Assembly (NCBI GenBank): GCA_918797485.1
Contig: CAKKNE010000006.1
Location: 1,488,001 to 1,552,000 of the forward strand
Length of the DNA: 64,000 nt
Direction of reading: 5' to 3'
Source: Pelagomonas calceolata
Taxonomy: Eukaryota > Sar > Pelagophyceae > Pelagomonadales > Pelagomonadaceae
The translations under genes and the position numbers were made by a program. Below, piece after piece: positions 54,637 through 61,879 of this stretch (its first letter is position 1; each line of letters opens with the position of its first letter). Under the pieces are notes generated by a model that searched no databases, was not told the DNA's origin, and saw only the letters and a program-made list of their open reading frames with translations.

Positions 54637-55025
54637 TTTGCAGCCGTACGCCTATGCGCAGCAAGGTGCCCTTGCCTGTTTCGGCTCGTGCAGTGCGGTG
54701 CGGCGCCCGTTGACACTTCGCAGCTGTGACAGCGCAAGAGGACGGTAAGGGAATATCGCAGGCTGCTGGTAGCTGACCTCACAAGTGTGGGCTTATCAGT
54801 GCACTGCAAAACTCCCATTTTCCAGCCTAGCGGCAGTAAGACACTAGCGCTCGAGCAGCCACGAAGCGCCGAGCTAAACTCGCACCAGGGCAAATCGTCA
54901 CGATCAAGTCCTAAATTCCACCGCCGGCGCGAGCCGATCACGTCTCCTGAGTCGGCGAGCGTTTTATCGAAAAATCTGACCTTCAAAGCTGAGCTCTGCA
55001 CGCGACGACGACGCGCGACACCAGT
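54637..55025. other. Divergent promoter region (sirtuin / PDZ-PH)
   Basis: 389 bases with one palindrome copy (54827-54848). Nothing else recognised. Confidence 0.5.
54827..54848 (+). promoter_or_regulatory. Recurrent CTAG palindrome, copy 11
   Basis: CTAGCGGCA then GTAAGACACTAGC; half-sites 17 bp apart. Almost midway: 191 bp from the sirtuin start and 178 bp from the PDZ-PH start. Confidence 0.8.
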
Positions 55026-56276
55026 ATGGATCGCCCGACGATGCCCCCGGCCCACCGCGACCTCCCGGACGACGTCACGCCGCCGGGCCACGAGCCCGTC
55101 AAATACGTCGTCGGCCCCGGCGACCTCACGCGCGGCGAGCTGCGGCGATTACTAGCGGACGCCGGCGCCAAGGCCGCGGAGCTGTCGAATTTGAGTAGAG
55201 ATGATTTAGTGTCCGTCGCCAAGGCGCGCAAATTAGAAGGTCTGGAAGTGTCGGGGACGGGCGCCGTCGAAGCCAGAGCCAGGGACTTCCTCGCCGTGTT
55301 CTCGCGCTTAGATAGGACGGTAGCGCTCCCGCCGGGCGCTGAATTAGGATTGGTGCTCGAGCGCGTCGGCGACTGGGCCGTCGTGGCCGAGACGCCCCAA
55401 ACGACGGCTGTTAGAGTAGGTGATGTTTTGAGCGAGGTCGACGGCGTGCCTTGTTTGTTAGAAGCCTATGATGACACGTTTAAGCTCTGTGCGGCCGCGC
55501 GACGGTCTCGAGTCCCGTACACGCTCACGTTCCGGCGCGCCCCGTTCCACAAGGGCTGGCTGCGGAAGAAGTCTCGCGGCCGGTCTGCATCTAGATTCAG
55601 CGGCCTGACGGGCTGGAAGCGGCGCTTTTTTGTATTAAGGAGCGGCAAGCTCACATATTACGAGGCCGAGCCGCCGTCGGCCTCGCCCGGACGGAACGCC
55701 TCGAAACCGAAAGGTTCCTTCTCATTGGCGCGCCAGTGCACGGTGCGCATCCGCGAGACGGACGGCGTGCTCGAACTGGCCTTAACTGCGGCGAACGATA
55801 GGTTAATTGTGCGCGGCGCCGACGCGGGCGACGTGCGGAACTGGGCGGCGCTCTGCACCGTGGCGACGGCCCACGCGACGGGCGGGACGGCCCTGTTGCG
55901 GGACTACGAGCGCGAGCGGCTGGGCGTCGAGCGCAGGGAAGCGGAGCGGCGCGAGCGGCGGCGCCGCGCGAATTTGGAAAGGAGGGAGATGTTCAAGCGC
56001 CAGGCGTCGGAGCGGGCGTCCCTGGTCGCGGCGCAAGCTCGAAGGGACGCGCTGCACTCGTCGACGTCGTCCGAACTGCTCCCGGAGTACAAGTCGGACT
56101 CGCGAGCGATCCCGCCGCCGCCGCTGGACACGCCGCCGTCGCGCGGCTCCTCCTATAGACTCCCCGAGTGCTCGCCGGCGTACGCGGAGCCGCCGCCGCG
56201 TCCGACCCGCGCGACGTCCGCCGAGGAGCTGCGGGAGCGGTTCCGGAACGTGGGCCTCTCGGACCTCTCACCGTAA
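55026..56276 (+). CDS. PDZ-PH domain protein
   Basis: 416 residues. Residues about 25-90 contain a SAP-like helical stretch (LTRGELRRLLADAGAKAAELSNLSRDDLVSVAKARKLEGL). A PDZ-like domain (about 100-165) has ELGLVLERVGDWAVVAETPQTTAVRVGDVLSEVDGVP. A PH domain (about 176-285) has HKGWLRKKSRG, GWKRRFFVLRSGKLTYYEAEP, NWAALCTVATA. A basic helix (RREAERRERRRRANLERREMFK) and a Ser/Pro tail follow. PH domains bind phosphoinositides, so a membrane-recruited signalling scaffold is likely. Partner unknown. Confidence 0.75.
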   Translation: MDRPTMPPAHRDLPDDVTPPGHEPVKYVVGPGDLTRGELRRLLADAGAKAAELSNLSRDDLVSVAKARKLEGLEVSGTGAVEARARDFLAVFSRLDRTVALPPGAELGLVLERVGDWAVVAETPQTTAVRVGDVLSEVDGVPCLLEAYDDTFKLCAAARRSRVPYTLTFRRAPFHKGWLRKKSRGRSASRFSGLTGWKRRFFVLRSGKLTYYEAEPPSASPGRNASKPKGSFSLARQCTVRIRETDGVLELALTAANDRLIVRGADAGDVRNWAALCTVATAHATGGTALLRDYERERLGVERREAERRERRRRANLERREMFKRQASERASLVAAQARRDALHSSTSSELLPEYKSDSRAIPPPPLDTPPSRGSSYRLPECSPAYAEPPPRPTRATSAEELRERFRNVGLSDLSP

Positions 56277-56317
56277 GATCACTACAAACACCGATCTATC
56301 ACCGTAAAATTACAAAA

Positions 56318-56662
56318 CTAGGGCGCGGGCGCGTAGTCCCGGTTGCACGGGCAGCACCGCTTCGCCCACGACCCCGACCAGGCGCAGCACTTCGCGAGCC
56401 AGCTCCGGTCGCACTTCTCGCAGCCGCAGCAGTCGACGACGTACGGCCAGTCGTCGCCCTCCCACCAGCAGCCCTCTCCTCGAATAACGTCCGCGCGGAA
56501 GGCTTCATCAATGTTGCGCTCGTCGTATTTGGAGACGGAATTCGGCGCGCGGTCCCGGCCGGTCGTGAATCCATTGTTGTCCGGGTAGGGCCGCCGGGGC
56601 AGCGGCACGGACCAGTCCGCGTTGACGGAGGCGAGCGTCGCGAGGAGCGCGAGGCCTCGCAT
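56318..56662 (-). CDS. Small secreted Cys/Trp-rich protein
   Basis: 114 residues. Signal peptide MRGLALLATLASVNADW. The mature part has a short Arg/Asp/Asn-rich stretch, then a Cys- and Trp-dense domain: CWWEGDDWPYVVDCCGCEKCDRSW, LAKCCAWSGSWAKRCCPCNRD, with ten Cys in 45 residues. This suggests a disulphide-rich extracellular or lumenal protein. No family recognised. Compare the Cys-rich protein at 4549-4908, which has a similar size and signal but a membrane anchor and a different Cys spacing. Confidence 0.5.
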   Translation of the reverse strand: MRGLALLATLASVNADWSVPLPRRPYPDNNGFTTGRDRAPNSVSKYDERNIDEAFRADVIRGEGCWWEGDDWPYVVDCCGCEKCDRSWLAKCCAWSGSWAKRCCPCNRDYAPAP

Positions 56663-56971
56663 GATCTAGCGTTGTCGCGGCTTGCCTCGCGTCGACAGCG
56701 TCGCCGCGGCGCTCACAAAAAGATAAAGCTGGGAGCACTCAGAGCTCTCTACCGCACAGATCGTTGTCTAACTAAAGCGAGCTGTCGTGCTACCAAGTGA
56801 TAGTCAACTGCACGCTTTCAGAGCCTTCATTAATCCGTAGATGGCTGCTACGCTTGCTTGCCGGGGCTGCTGCTAGTGCCTTACTACGCTAAGCAGGGCT
56901 GGGTCAACGCATCAGAGCAACGGCGCGGGGGGCAGCCTACGAATTGGTCGAGGCAGCCACCAGAAACAAAC
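56663..56971. other. Divergent promoter region with a diverged palindrome
   Basis: 309 bases between divergent starts. One weaker palindrome copy (56871-56894). No RNA gene seen. Confidence 0.45.
56871..56894 (-). promoter_or_regulatory. Recurrent CTAG palindrome, copy 12 (diverged)
   Basis: TGCTAGTGCCTTAC then TACGCTAAGC on the plus strand; second half-site is CTAA. 78 bp before the RING gene ATG. Confidence 0.5.
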
Positions 56972-58630
56972 ATGACCGAGCCGCACGAAGACGACGACCG
57001 CGAACGGACGGCGGCGCTGCTCGCGTCGGTCCGCGCGTCGATTCAGGCCGAGCGCGCCGCTCGCGAGGAGGCGACGGCGGAGCCGCCGGCGGGCCTCGCG
57101 GAGCTGCTGCGGCCGCCGGGCACGCCGCGGCGGCGAAGGGCCCAGCTGCAGCGCGAGTGGGAGGCGCGCGGCGCGGCGCGGCAGGCGGCGTCGACGCGCA
57201 CGGCCCGCGCCGCGGCCGAGGCGCAGCAGGCCTGGGGCGCCTCCTCCTTCGCCGACGTGCTGGCGGACCGCGGCTACCGCGCGCCGCGGCCGACGCGCGC
57301 CGTGTCGCCCGTCGCGTCGCCGCCGCGCGTCCGCCGGCCCGCGCCGGCCGACGCGTTCGCCGGCGAGTCCCTCGAGGCGACGCTGGCGTCGGGCCGCGGC
57401 CGGAGCCGGCGGCGGCCCGGCAGCAACGAAACGAGGCCGCAGCCGGCGCCGTCGCCCGTGCGCCACAGCCACGAGCTGTCTGAGGGCCTCGCGCACCGCC
57501 CCGCGGCGTCGTACGACTGGGGCGGCGGGCTCGCGGACGTCCTGCGGCCAGTTGGTCCGGCGCCCCGGCGGCTCGCACCGACGGAGCCACTTCCACCACG
57601 GCGCCGCGCGCCGGCGTCGCCGGTGGAATCGAGCGATGCCGCGTGGGGCGGCGGTCTGGCGGACGTCTTGCGGCCCGGCGGGTCGGCGCCACGGCGCACG
57701 ACGGCGACTGAGCCACTGCCACGGCGCCGCGCGCCGGCGTCGCCGGTGGAAGTCGTTGACACCTGGGGCGGCGGTCTGGCGGACGTGCTCCCCGCGCGGG
57801 GCCGCGCCACGACACGGCGGCGCCCACCGCCGCAGCGGCAGTCGCCGCCGCCGCCGCCCTGCCGCCGGTCGCCCTCGCCGCCGCCGCCGCAACCGGAACC
57901 ACCCTCACCATCGGGCAACGCCGACGCCATGCTCGCCGCGCAGCTCGGCATGGAGGAGGCCGCCCGCGCGGAGCCGCGCCCGGCGCCGCGCCGCGCGACG
58001 GAGCGCGCGCGCGCCGAGGCCGCGTTCGCCGGCGGCCTCGCGGACGCGCTCCCGCCGCGGCAGGAGCGGCGCCGCGCGGGGCCCGACCCCGCCTACGCGC
58101 CCGTGCGCCGGCCGCGCAACGTCGTCGCGGCGGGATCGCTCGGCGACGCCTTCCCGGCGCGCGCGGCGCCGGCGCCGCAGCCGCGCTACCCGCCGCCGCC
58201 GCGGCCGAGCGAGCGCGCCGTCGCGCAATCCGCGCGGCCCCGCCCCGAGCCCCGGTCTGTGCTCGCGGGGCTCGCGCTCCTGGGCGGCGCGCTCCCGGCC
58301 AACTTCTCCCAGGCCGACGCGCTGCCCGACAGCGCCCTCACGTACGACGCGCTCCTGGCGTTGGATCGGCCGCCGGAGCCGTCGCAGGCCCAGCGCCGCG
58401 CCAAGAAGGCCGCGGCCGCGCGGGCGGTCGAAACGACGGTCCATCGGAAGGGCGCCGAGCCGTGCGAGTGCTGCATCTGCCTCGACGAGTTTCATGATAG
58501 GGAGCGCCTCTCCAAACTTCGGTGCGGCCACGTGTTCCACAGCGCCTGCATCAAGAAGTGGCTCGTCCACGACCTGCGCTGCCCGACGTGCCGGACCGAC
58601 GCGCTGGGGGACGATGCGCCCGGAGGCTAA
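56972..58630 (+). CDS. RING-H2 E3 ubiquitin ligase-like protein with internal repeats
   Basis: 552 residues from the ATG at 56972; the longer frame starts in non-conserved sequence. The C-terminus has a complete RING-H2 finger (about 495-540): CCICLDEF, LRCGHVFHSACIKKWLVHDLRCPTCRTD, with C3H2C3 spacing. The central region holds about three copies of a 40-residue unit: WGGGLADVL(R)P... LPxRRRAPASPVE. Related shorter FAGGLADALP and GSLGDAFPAR motifs occur before and after. The rest is Ala/Pro/Arg-rich and probably disordered. RING-H2 proteins recruit E2 enzymes; the repeats may be substrate- or scaffold-binding linear motifs. Substrate unknown. Confidence 0.75.
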   Translation: MTEPHEDDDRERTAALLASVRASIQAERAAREEATAEPPAGLAELLRPPGTPRRRRAQLQREWEARGAARQAASTRTARAAAEAQQAWGASSFADVLADRGYRAPRPTRAVSPVASPPRVRRPAPADAFAGESLEATLASGRGRSRRRPGSNETRPQPAPSPVRHSHELSEGLAHRPAASYDWGGGLADVLRPVGPAPRRLAPTEPLPPRRRAPASPVESSDAAWGGGLADVLRPGGSAPRRTTATEPLPRRRAPASPVEVVDTWGGGLADVLPARGRATTRRRPPPQRQSPPPPPCRRSPSPPPPQPEPPSPSGNADAMLAAQLGMEEAARAEPRPAPRRATERARAEAAFAGGLADALPPRQERRRAGPDPAYAPVRRPRNVVAAGSLGDAFPARAAPAPQPRYPPPPRPSERAVAQSARPRPEPRSVLAGLALLGGALPANFSQADALPDSALTYDALLALDRPPEPSQAQRRAKKAAAARAVETTVHRKGAEPCECCICLDEFHDRERLSKLRCGHVFHSACIKKWLVHDLRCPTCRTDALGDDAPGG

Positions 58631-58646
58631 CCATGCTTTGTTTTAC

Positions 58647-59711
58647 TTACTGGCTCGGCGGCCGTCGAGGGCGCGCGGACCAGGATACTGGGCCCTGCTG
58701 GCCAGGCGACGGCACGATTTCTCTGGCATACGCGGCCACTCGACTTGGGTCGAGGGCCGCGGAGGCGCCGACGACGCCGCAGCACGCCGCGCCGTACGCG
58801 CAGCCCATCTTTAGTCCGATCGAAAGGTTGACCACTCCGGGCGGGTCTCTCGCGAAGGCCGTGAGGAAACCGGCGGCGAACGCGTCACCAGCGCCCGTGG
58901 CGTCGAGAAGAGCGCCCGGCGCTAGTGTTGGCGCGTTCGACTTGACCTGCTCGTTTTCGAGCCCCCAGACAATTGCTCCCCGCGCGCCATGCGTGGTGAC
59001 GACGCAGCGCGTGTTGCCGGCATCCAAAAGATCCAGAGGAGCCTGCGAAAGTCCCGTCCCGGCGAGATTCTCCACCTCGGCTTCCGAACAAATCAGCACG
59101 CCCGGCGCGGTGCCGGCGGCGACCGAGAGCTCGCAGATGCCGTCCCAGCGCTCGTCGGCGTCCCATTGCGGGTTCAAGGACGACGAGCCGCCGGCCTCGC
59201 GCACGGCCCGGAACAATTCTCCGACGCGCGCGCGCACGGCCGGCATGTTGTAGTACCCCGCGACGTGGACGTGGCCACCGCGCGCGCCGACCTCGCGCGC
59301 GCGCTCGATGTCCGCGTCGGATAATCCAGCGACGGCCACCGCGCCCCGATGCGTGGCGAAGGCTCTGTCCGACTGGCCAGATAAGACAATACAAACGCCC
59401 GTCGCCGCGCCCGCCGGCGCCGCGAGCGGCACAACCGCCACACCCGCGTGCGCCGCCGCGGACCGCAGCTTCGCACCCGCGTCGTCGTCGCCGAGGGCGC
59501 AGCGCAGCTCGACGCGCCGGCCCGCGCGCGCGAGGTGGCACGCCGTGTTCAGGCCGCCGCCGCCCGCGAGGAATTCGATCGGCCGCGGCACGAGCTCGTC
59601 CGCGTCCCAGCGCGGCAGCTGCGCGAGGCCGCCGCACTGCACGTCCAGGAACGCGTCTCCGATGACGAGGAACTCGGGCACGGGCAGCGTGATGGCCGTC
59701 TGGGCGGCCAT
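58647..59711 (-). CDS. PfkB/ribokinase-family sugar kinase
   Basis: 354 residues from the ATG at 59711 (MAAQTAITLPVPEFLVIGDAFLDVQCGGL). PfkB features: GGGGLNTACHLARAG near the start (first signature), GVCIVLSGQSDRAFATHRGA, VLICSEAEVENLAG, and the second signature LLDATGAGDAFAAGFL with the catalytic Asp (about 285-300). The family phosphorylates ribose, fructose, adenosine or similar; specificity is not determined. No presequence is evident, so a cytosolic role is likely. Convergent with the RING gene, 16 bp between stops. Confidence 0.85.
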   Translation of the reverse strand: MAAQTAITLPVPEFLVIGDAFLDVQCGGLAQLPRWDADELVPRPIEFLAGGGGLNTACHLARAGRRVELRCALGDDDAGAKLRSAAAHAGVAVVPLAAPAGAATGVCIVLSGQSDRAFATHRGAVAVAGLSDADIERAREVGARGGHVHVAGYYNMPAVRARVGELFRAVREAGGSSSLNPQWDADERWDGICELSVAAGTAPGVLICSEAEVENLAGTGLSQAPLDLLDAGNTRCVVTTHGARGAIVWGLENEQVKSNAPTLAPGALLDATGAGDAFAAGFLTAFARDPPGVVNLSIGLKMGCAYGAACCGVVGASAALDPSRVAAYAREIVPSPGQQGPVSWSARPRRPPSQ

Positions 59712-60080
59712 GCTCTCCGGGCCGCGGGAGAGCACGACCTGTAGAGCTGCTTTCTGAGGATGCAGCGGTCTCGGCTGTGCGAGACAGTAAAGGAGAAGTT
59801 GTAAACACGAGCAGTGCGGTCCACAGTGGCTCCCACGGGACCTGGCACGGGTGTTTGAGCTTGGCTTGTGACGGGTTTTTCTGTCTTGGAGCAAAGCTCC
59901 GTTCTGCCGAGGCGTGGCGCGCGGAGGACTCGGCCACCGCTCCCGACGACGCCTCTATTTTTCCGGGCCTCTCAGCGCCCTCAACGCAGAGGAGCTGCTC
60001 CGCAAGCAGCCAAGCCGACGCGACCGGCAGCCAGTCACTCGGGCAGCCTCAACGCCGCCGCCGCGTGACCACAGACAACC
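59712..60080. other. Divergent promoter region, nothing recognised
   Basis: 369 bases between the PfkB kinase and the next plus-strand gene. No palindrome copy, no repeat, no RNA gene recognised. Confidence 0.4.
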
Positions 60081-60797
60081 ATGGGCGCCGAGGGGGAGCA
60101 AGCCCCCGAGGAGGAGCAAGCTCTGGTGACAGGCAGACCCACGACCATCGTCTACAGTGGAGACTGGCCGCCCGAACAGGCGCCGCGAGGCTTATTTAAG
60201 AGGTACGAGGTCCGGGGACGCGTCTGCGAGGTGATACCGCATATCCTGTTCCTGCGAAAGGACGACGCGTCGGCCGAGTTCATACATGGCCACTACAAGC
60301 GAGCACATGCCACGCGCGACCGCTTCCAAAGGGTTGTGGCGGCGATTCGGATCGAGTTCGATCCGCCGGGGGAAGGGGACAACCTCAAGGACCAGGAGCG
60401 CGAGGAGCTGCGGTCCTTGGAGCGGTTGGGGGGCGCCCAATCTAGAATAGAGGGCCACGGCGAAGACGGCGAGCTGTGGTTGTATATCCCACAAAAGAGA
60501 TTGGATGCCCACGATCCGTTTGGGGACACGGTCGCCGACGCGCTGGTCGAGGGCGTGATTGTTAATTGCACGTGCGTCATCTCGACAGCGCCGTTCATCA
60601 ACACGATCGACATCAAACGAGAAACGGAGGAGCCGGACGCCCTCGGCATCGTCGAGGCGCCGGCGCCGGCGCCGGCCGAGGACGAGAGCGACGCGTCGTC
60701 GGATTCGGCGTCGTACATCCAGCCGAGCCCGCGCGACCTGGCGCTGCCGTCGTACATGTCCGGCACGGTGACGAAGAACGGCGTCGACATGTACTAA
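60081..60797 (+). CDS. Acidic protein of unknown function
   Basis: 238 residues. Acidic Gln/Glu-rich start (MGAEGEQAPEEEQALVTG), then an apparently globular region (about 20-190: TTIVYSGDWPPEQAPRGLFKRYEVRGRVCEVIPHILFLRKDD, ELWLYIPQKRLDAHDPFGDTVADALVEGVIVNCTCVISTAPF). It ends in an Asp/Ser-rich tail with SYIQPSPRDLALPSYMSGTVTKNGVDMY. The globular part has the alternating hydrophobic pattern of a beta sandwich. I recognise no family; no signal peptide or membrane segment. Confidence 0.45.
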   Translation: MGAEGEQAPEEEQALVTGRPTTIVYSGDWPPEQAPRGLFKRYEVRGRVCEVIPHILFLRKDDASAEFIHGHYKRAHATRDRFQRVVAAIRIEFDPPGEGDNLKDQEREELRSLERLGGAQSRIEGHGEDGELWLYIPQKRLDAHDPFGDTVADALVEGVIVNCTCVISTAPFINTIDIKRETEEPDALGIVEAPAPAPAEDESDASSDSASYIQPSPRDLALPSYMSGTVTKNGVDMY

Positions 60798-60816
60798 GTA
60801 TATATAGGAAAGGTGC

Positions 60817-60843
60817 GCTAGCGGCTTGCAAGACACTAGCAAG
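60817..60843 (+). promoter_or_regulatory. Recurrent CTAG palindrome, copy 13
   Basis: GCTAGCGGCTTG then CAAGACACTAGCAAG; half-sites 18 bp apart. 173 bp before the ATG at 61016; upstream neighbour is a gene end with TATATATA at about 60800. Confidence 0.75.
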
Positions 60844-61015
60844 CGGCCCGGGTGGGCCCAGCTGGCAAACTCTGCCACGCTGGTGCAGCCGTGCCATAAA
60901 TCATCGATATCCTTAGTTATCAATTGTAGTTGTTGCGAGTTCCAAATTGCATTGGTCATTTAGCCACCAATTGCATCGATCACTGCGTCATAGCTGGCAG
61001 GACAACACAGAGAGC

Positions 61016-61486
61016 ATGCTTGGGTGCACTATAGCTCTCTGCGTCGTCACGCTGGCGTCGTCGTTCCGATGCAGCACTCGTCCGAGGACGCCGCGCACGA
61101 TGAGGCACTACACGCCGACGCCCGTGGACCCGTCGGTGATCGCCCAGCAGCTCGCGGTCATCGGCGTCTCGGGCGCCGCGGCCTTCGTATGGTGGACGCA
61201 GACAGTACCTGCAAAACGCCTCGAGGTGTCGCGGTCGAAGAAGAGCGGCGAGATTGCCGAGCTGCTGGACGAGCTCGACGAGGCGGAGGCCACAGGCGAC
61301 CGAAAGCTCGAGCGCTGGGTCCTCACGGACTGGCGCGAGCCGTCGCGGCGCAAAGAACCGGCGCTGCCCATGCTGCCGAAGTCGAAGTTCAACTCGGGAG
61401 ATAACCCGATCCTCGCGGCCGCCGCGCTCATCCTGAGCTTCGGCGTCGCGAACGCGCTGGCCGAGCGCGCGTCTTCGCTGTTGTGA
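61016..61486 (+). CDS. Plastid-targeted membrane protein, unknown function
   Basis: 156 residues from the ATG at 61016. Signal peptide MLGCTIALCVVTLASS, then FRCSTRPRTPRTMR, with Phe after the cleavage site as in complex-plastid presequences. A membrane helix (about 43-62, QLAVIGVSGAAAFVWWTQTV) is followed by a charged lumenal or stromal loop (LLDELDEAEATGDRKLERW), LTDWREPSRRKEPALPMLPKSKFNSGDNP, and a second helix (NPILAAAALILSFGVANALAE). Layout resembles small thylakoid proteins, but no family is recognised. Confidence 0.5.
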   Translation: MLGCTIALCVVTLASSFRCSTRPRTPRTMRHYTPTPVDPSVIAQQLAVIGVSGAAAFVWWTQTVPAKRLEVSRSKKSGEIAELLDELDEAEATGDRKLERWVLTDWREPSRRKEPALPMLPKSKFNSGDNPILAAAALILSFGVANALAERASSLL

Positions 61487-61879
61487 GTAATCGTTGTTGT
61501 AGATCTCCTCGCCGATTGATCGCGCGCGCCCCGCACGCAGCTCCAAGAGGGAAGTGGCCTCCCTGACTTTTTGAGCGCGTGGGCAGTCAAATAAGGTGCG
61601 TAATGTCATGCAATGCAGTGCGCGCGCGTCCTGGCCCCATGATCTTGCAATGCAGCGCAAAAAACGGCAGCCCGCGCCGCGCAGGCAGCCGCAAACCACT
61701 GCAGCAGGGGGCTGCACAGCACCTCCCGAGCGGCGTCGAACTCTCTGCACCGCACAGCACCAACAGAGGTGCGCACCAGCGCCAGAAAGCATCCGCCAGT
61801 CCCGCCGCGCGCCGCGCGAAAATTCGCCGCCGCGCCGCGGCGGCGCACGATCGCACCGTCGAACGCAGGTCCGGAAAAC
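61487..61879. other. Intergenic before the DnaJ fusion gene
   Basis: 393 bases. TGCAATGCAG occurs twice (61609-61618, 61646-61655). Open frames here are extensions of the DnaJ frame. No RNA gene seen. Confidence 0.4.
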
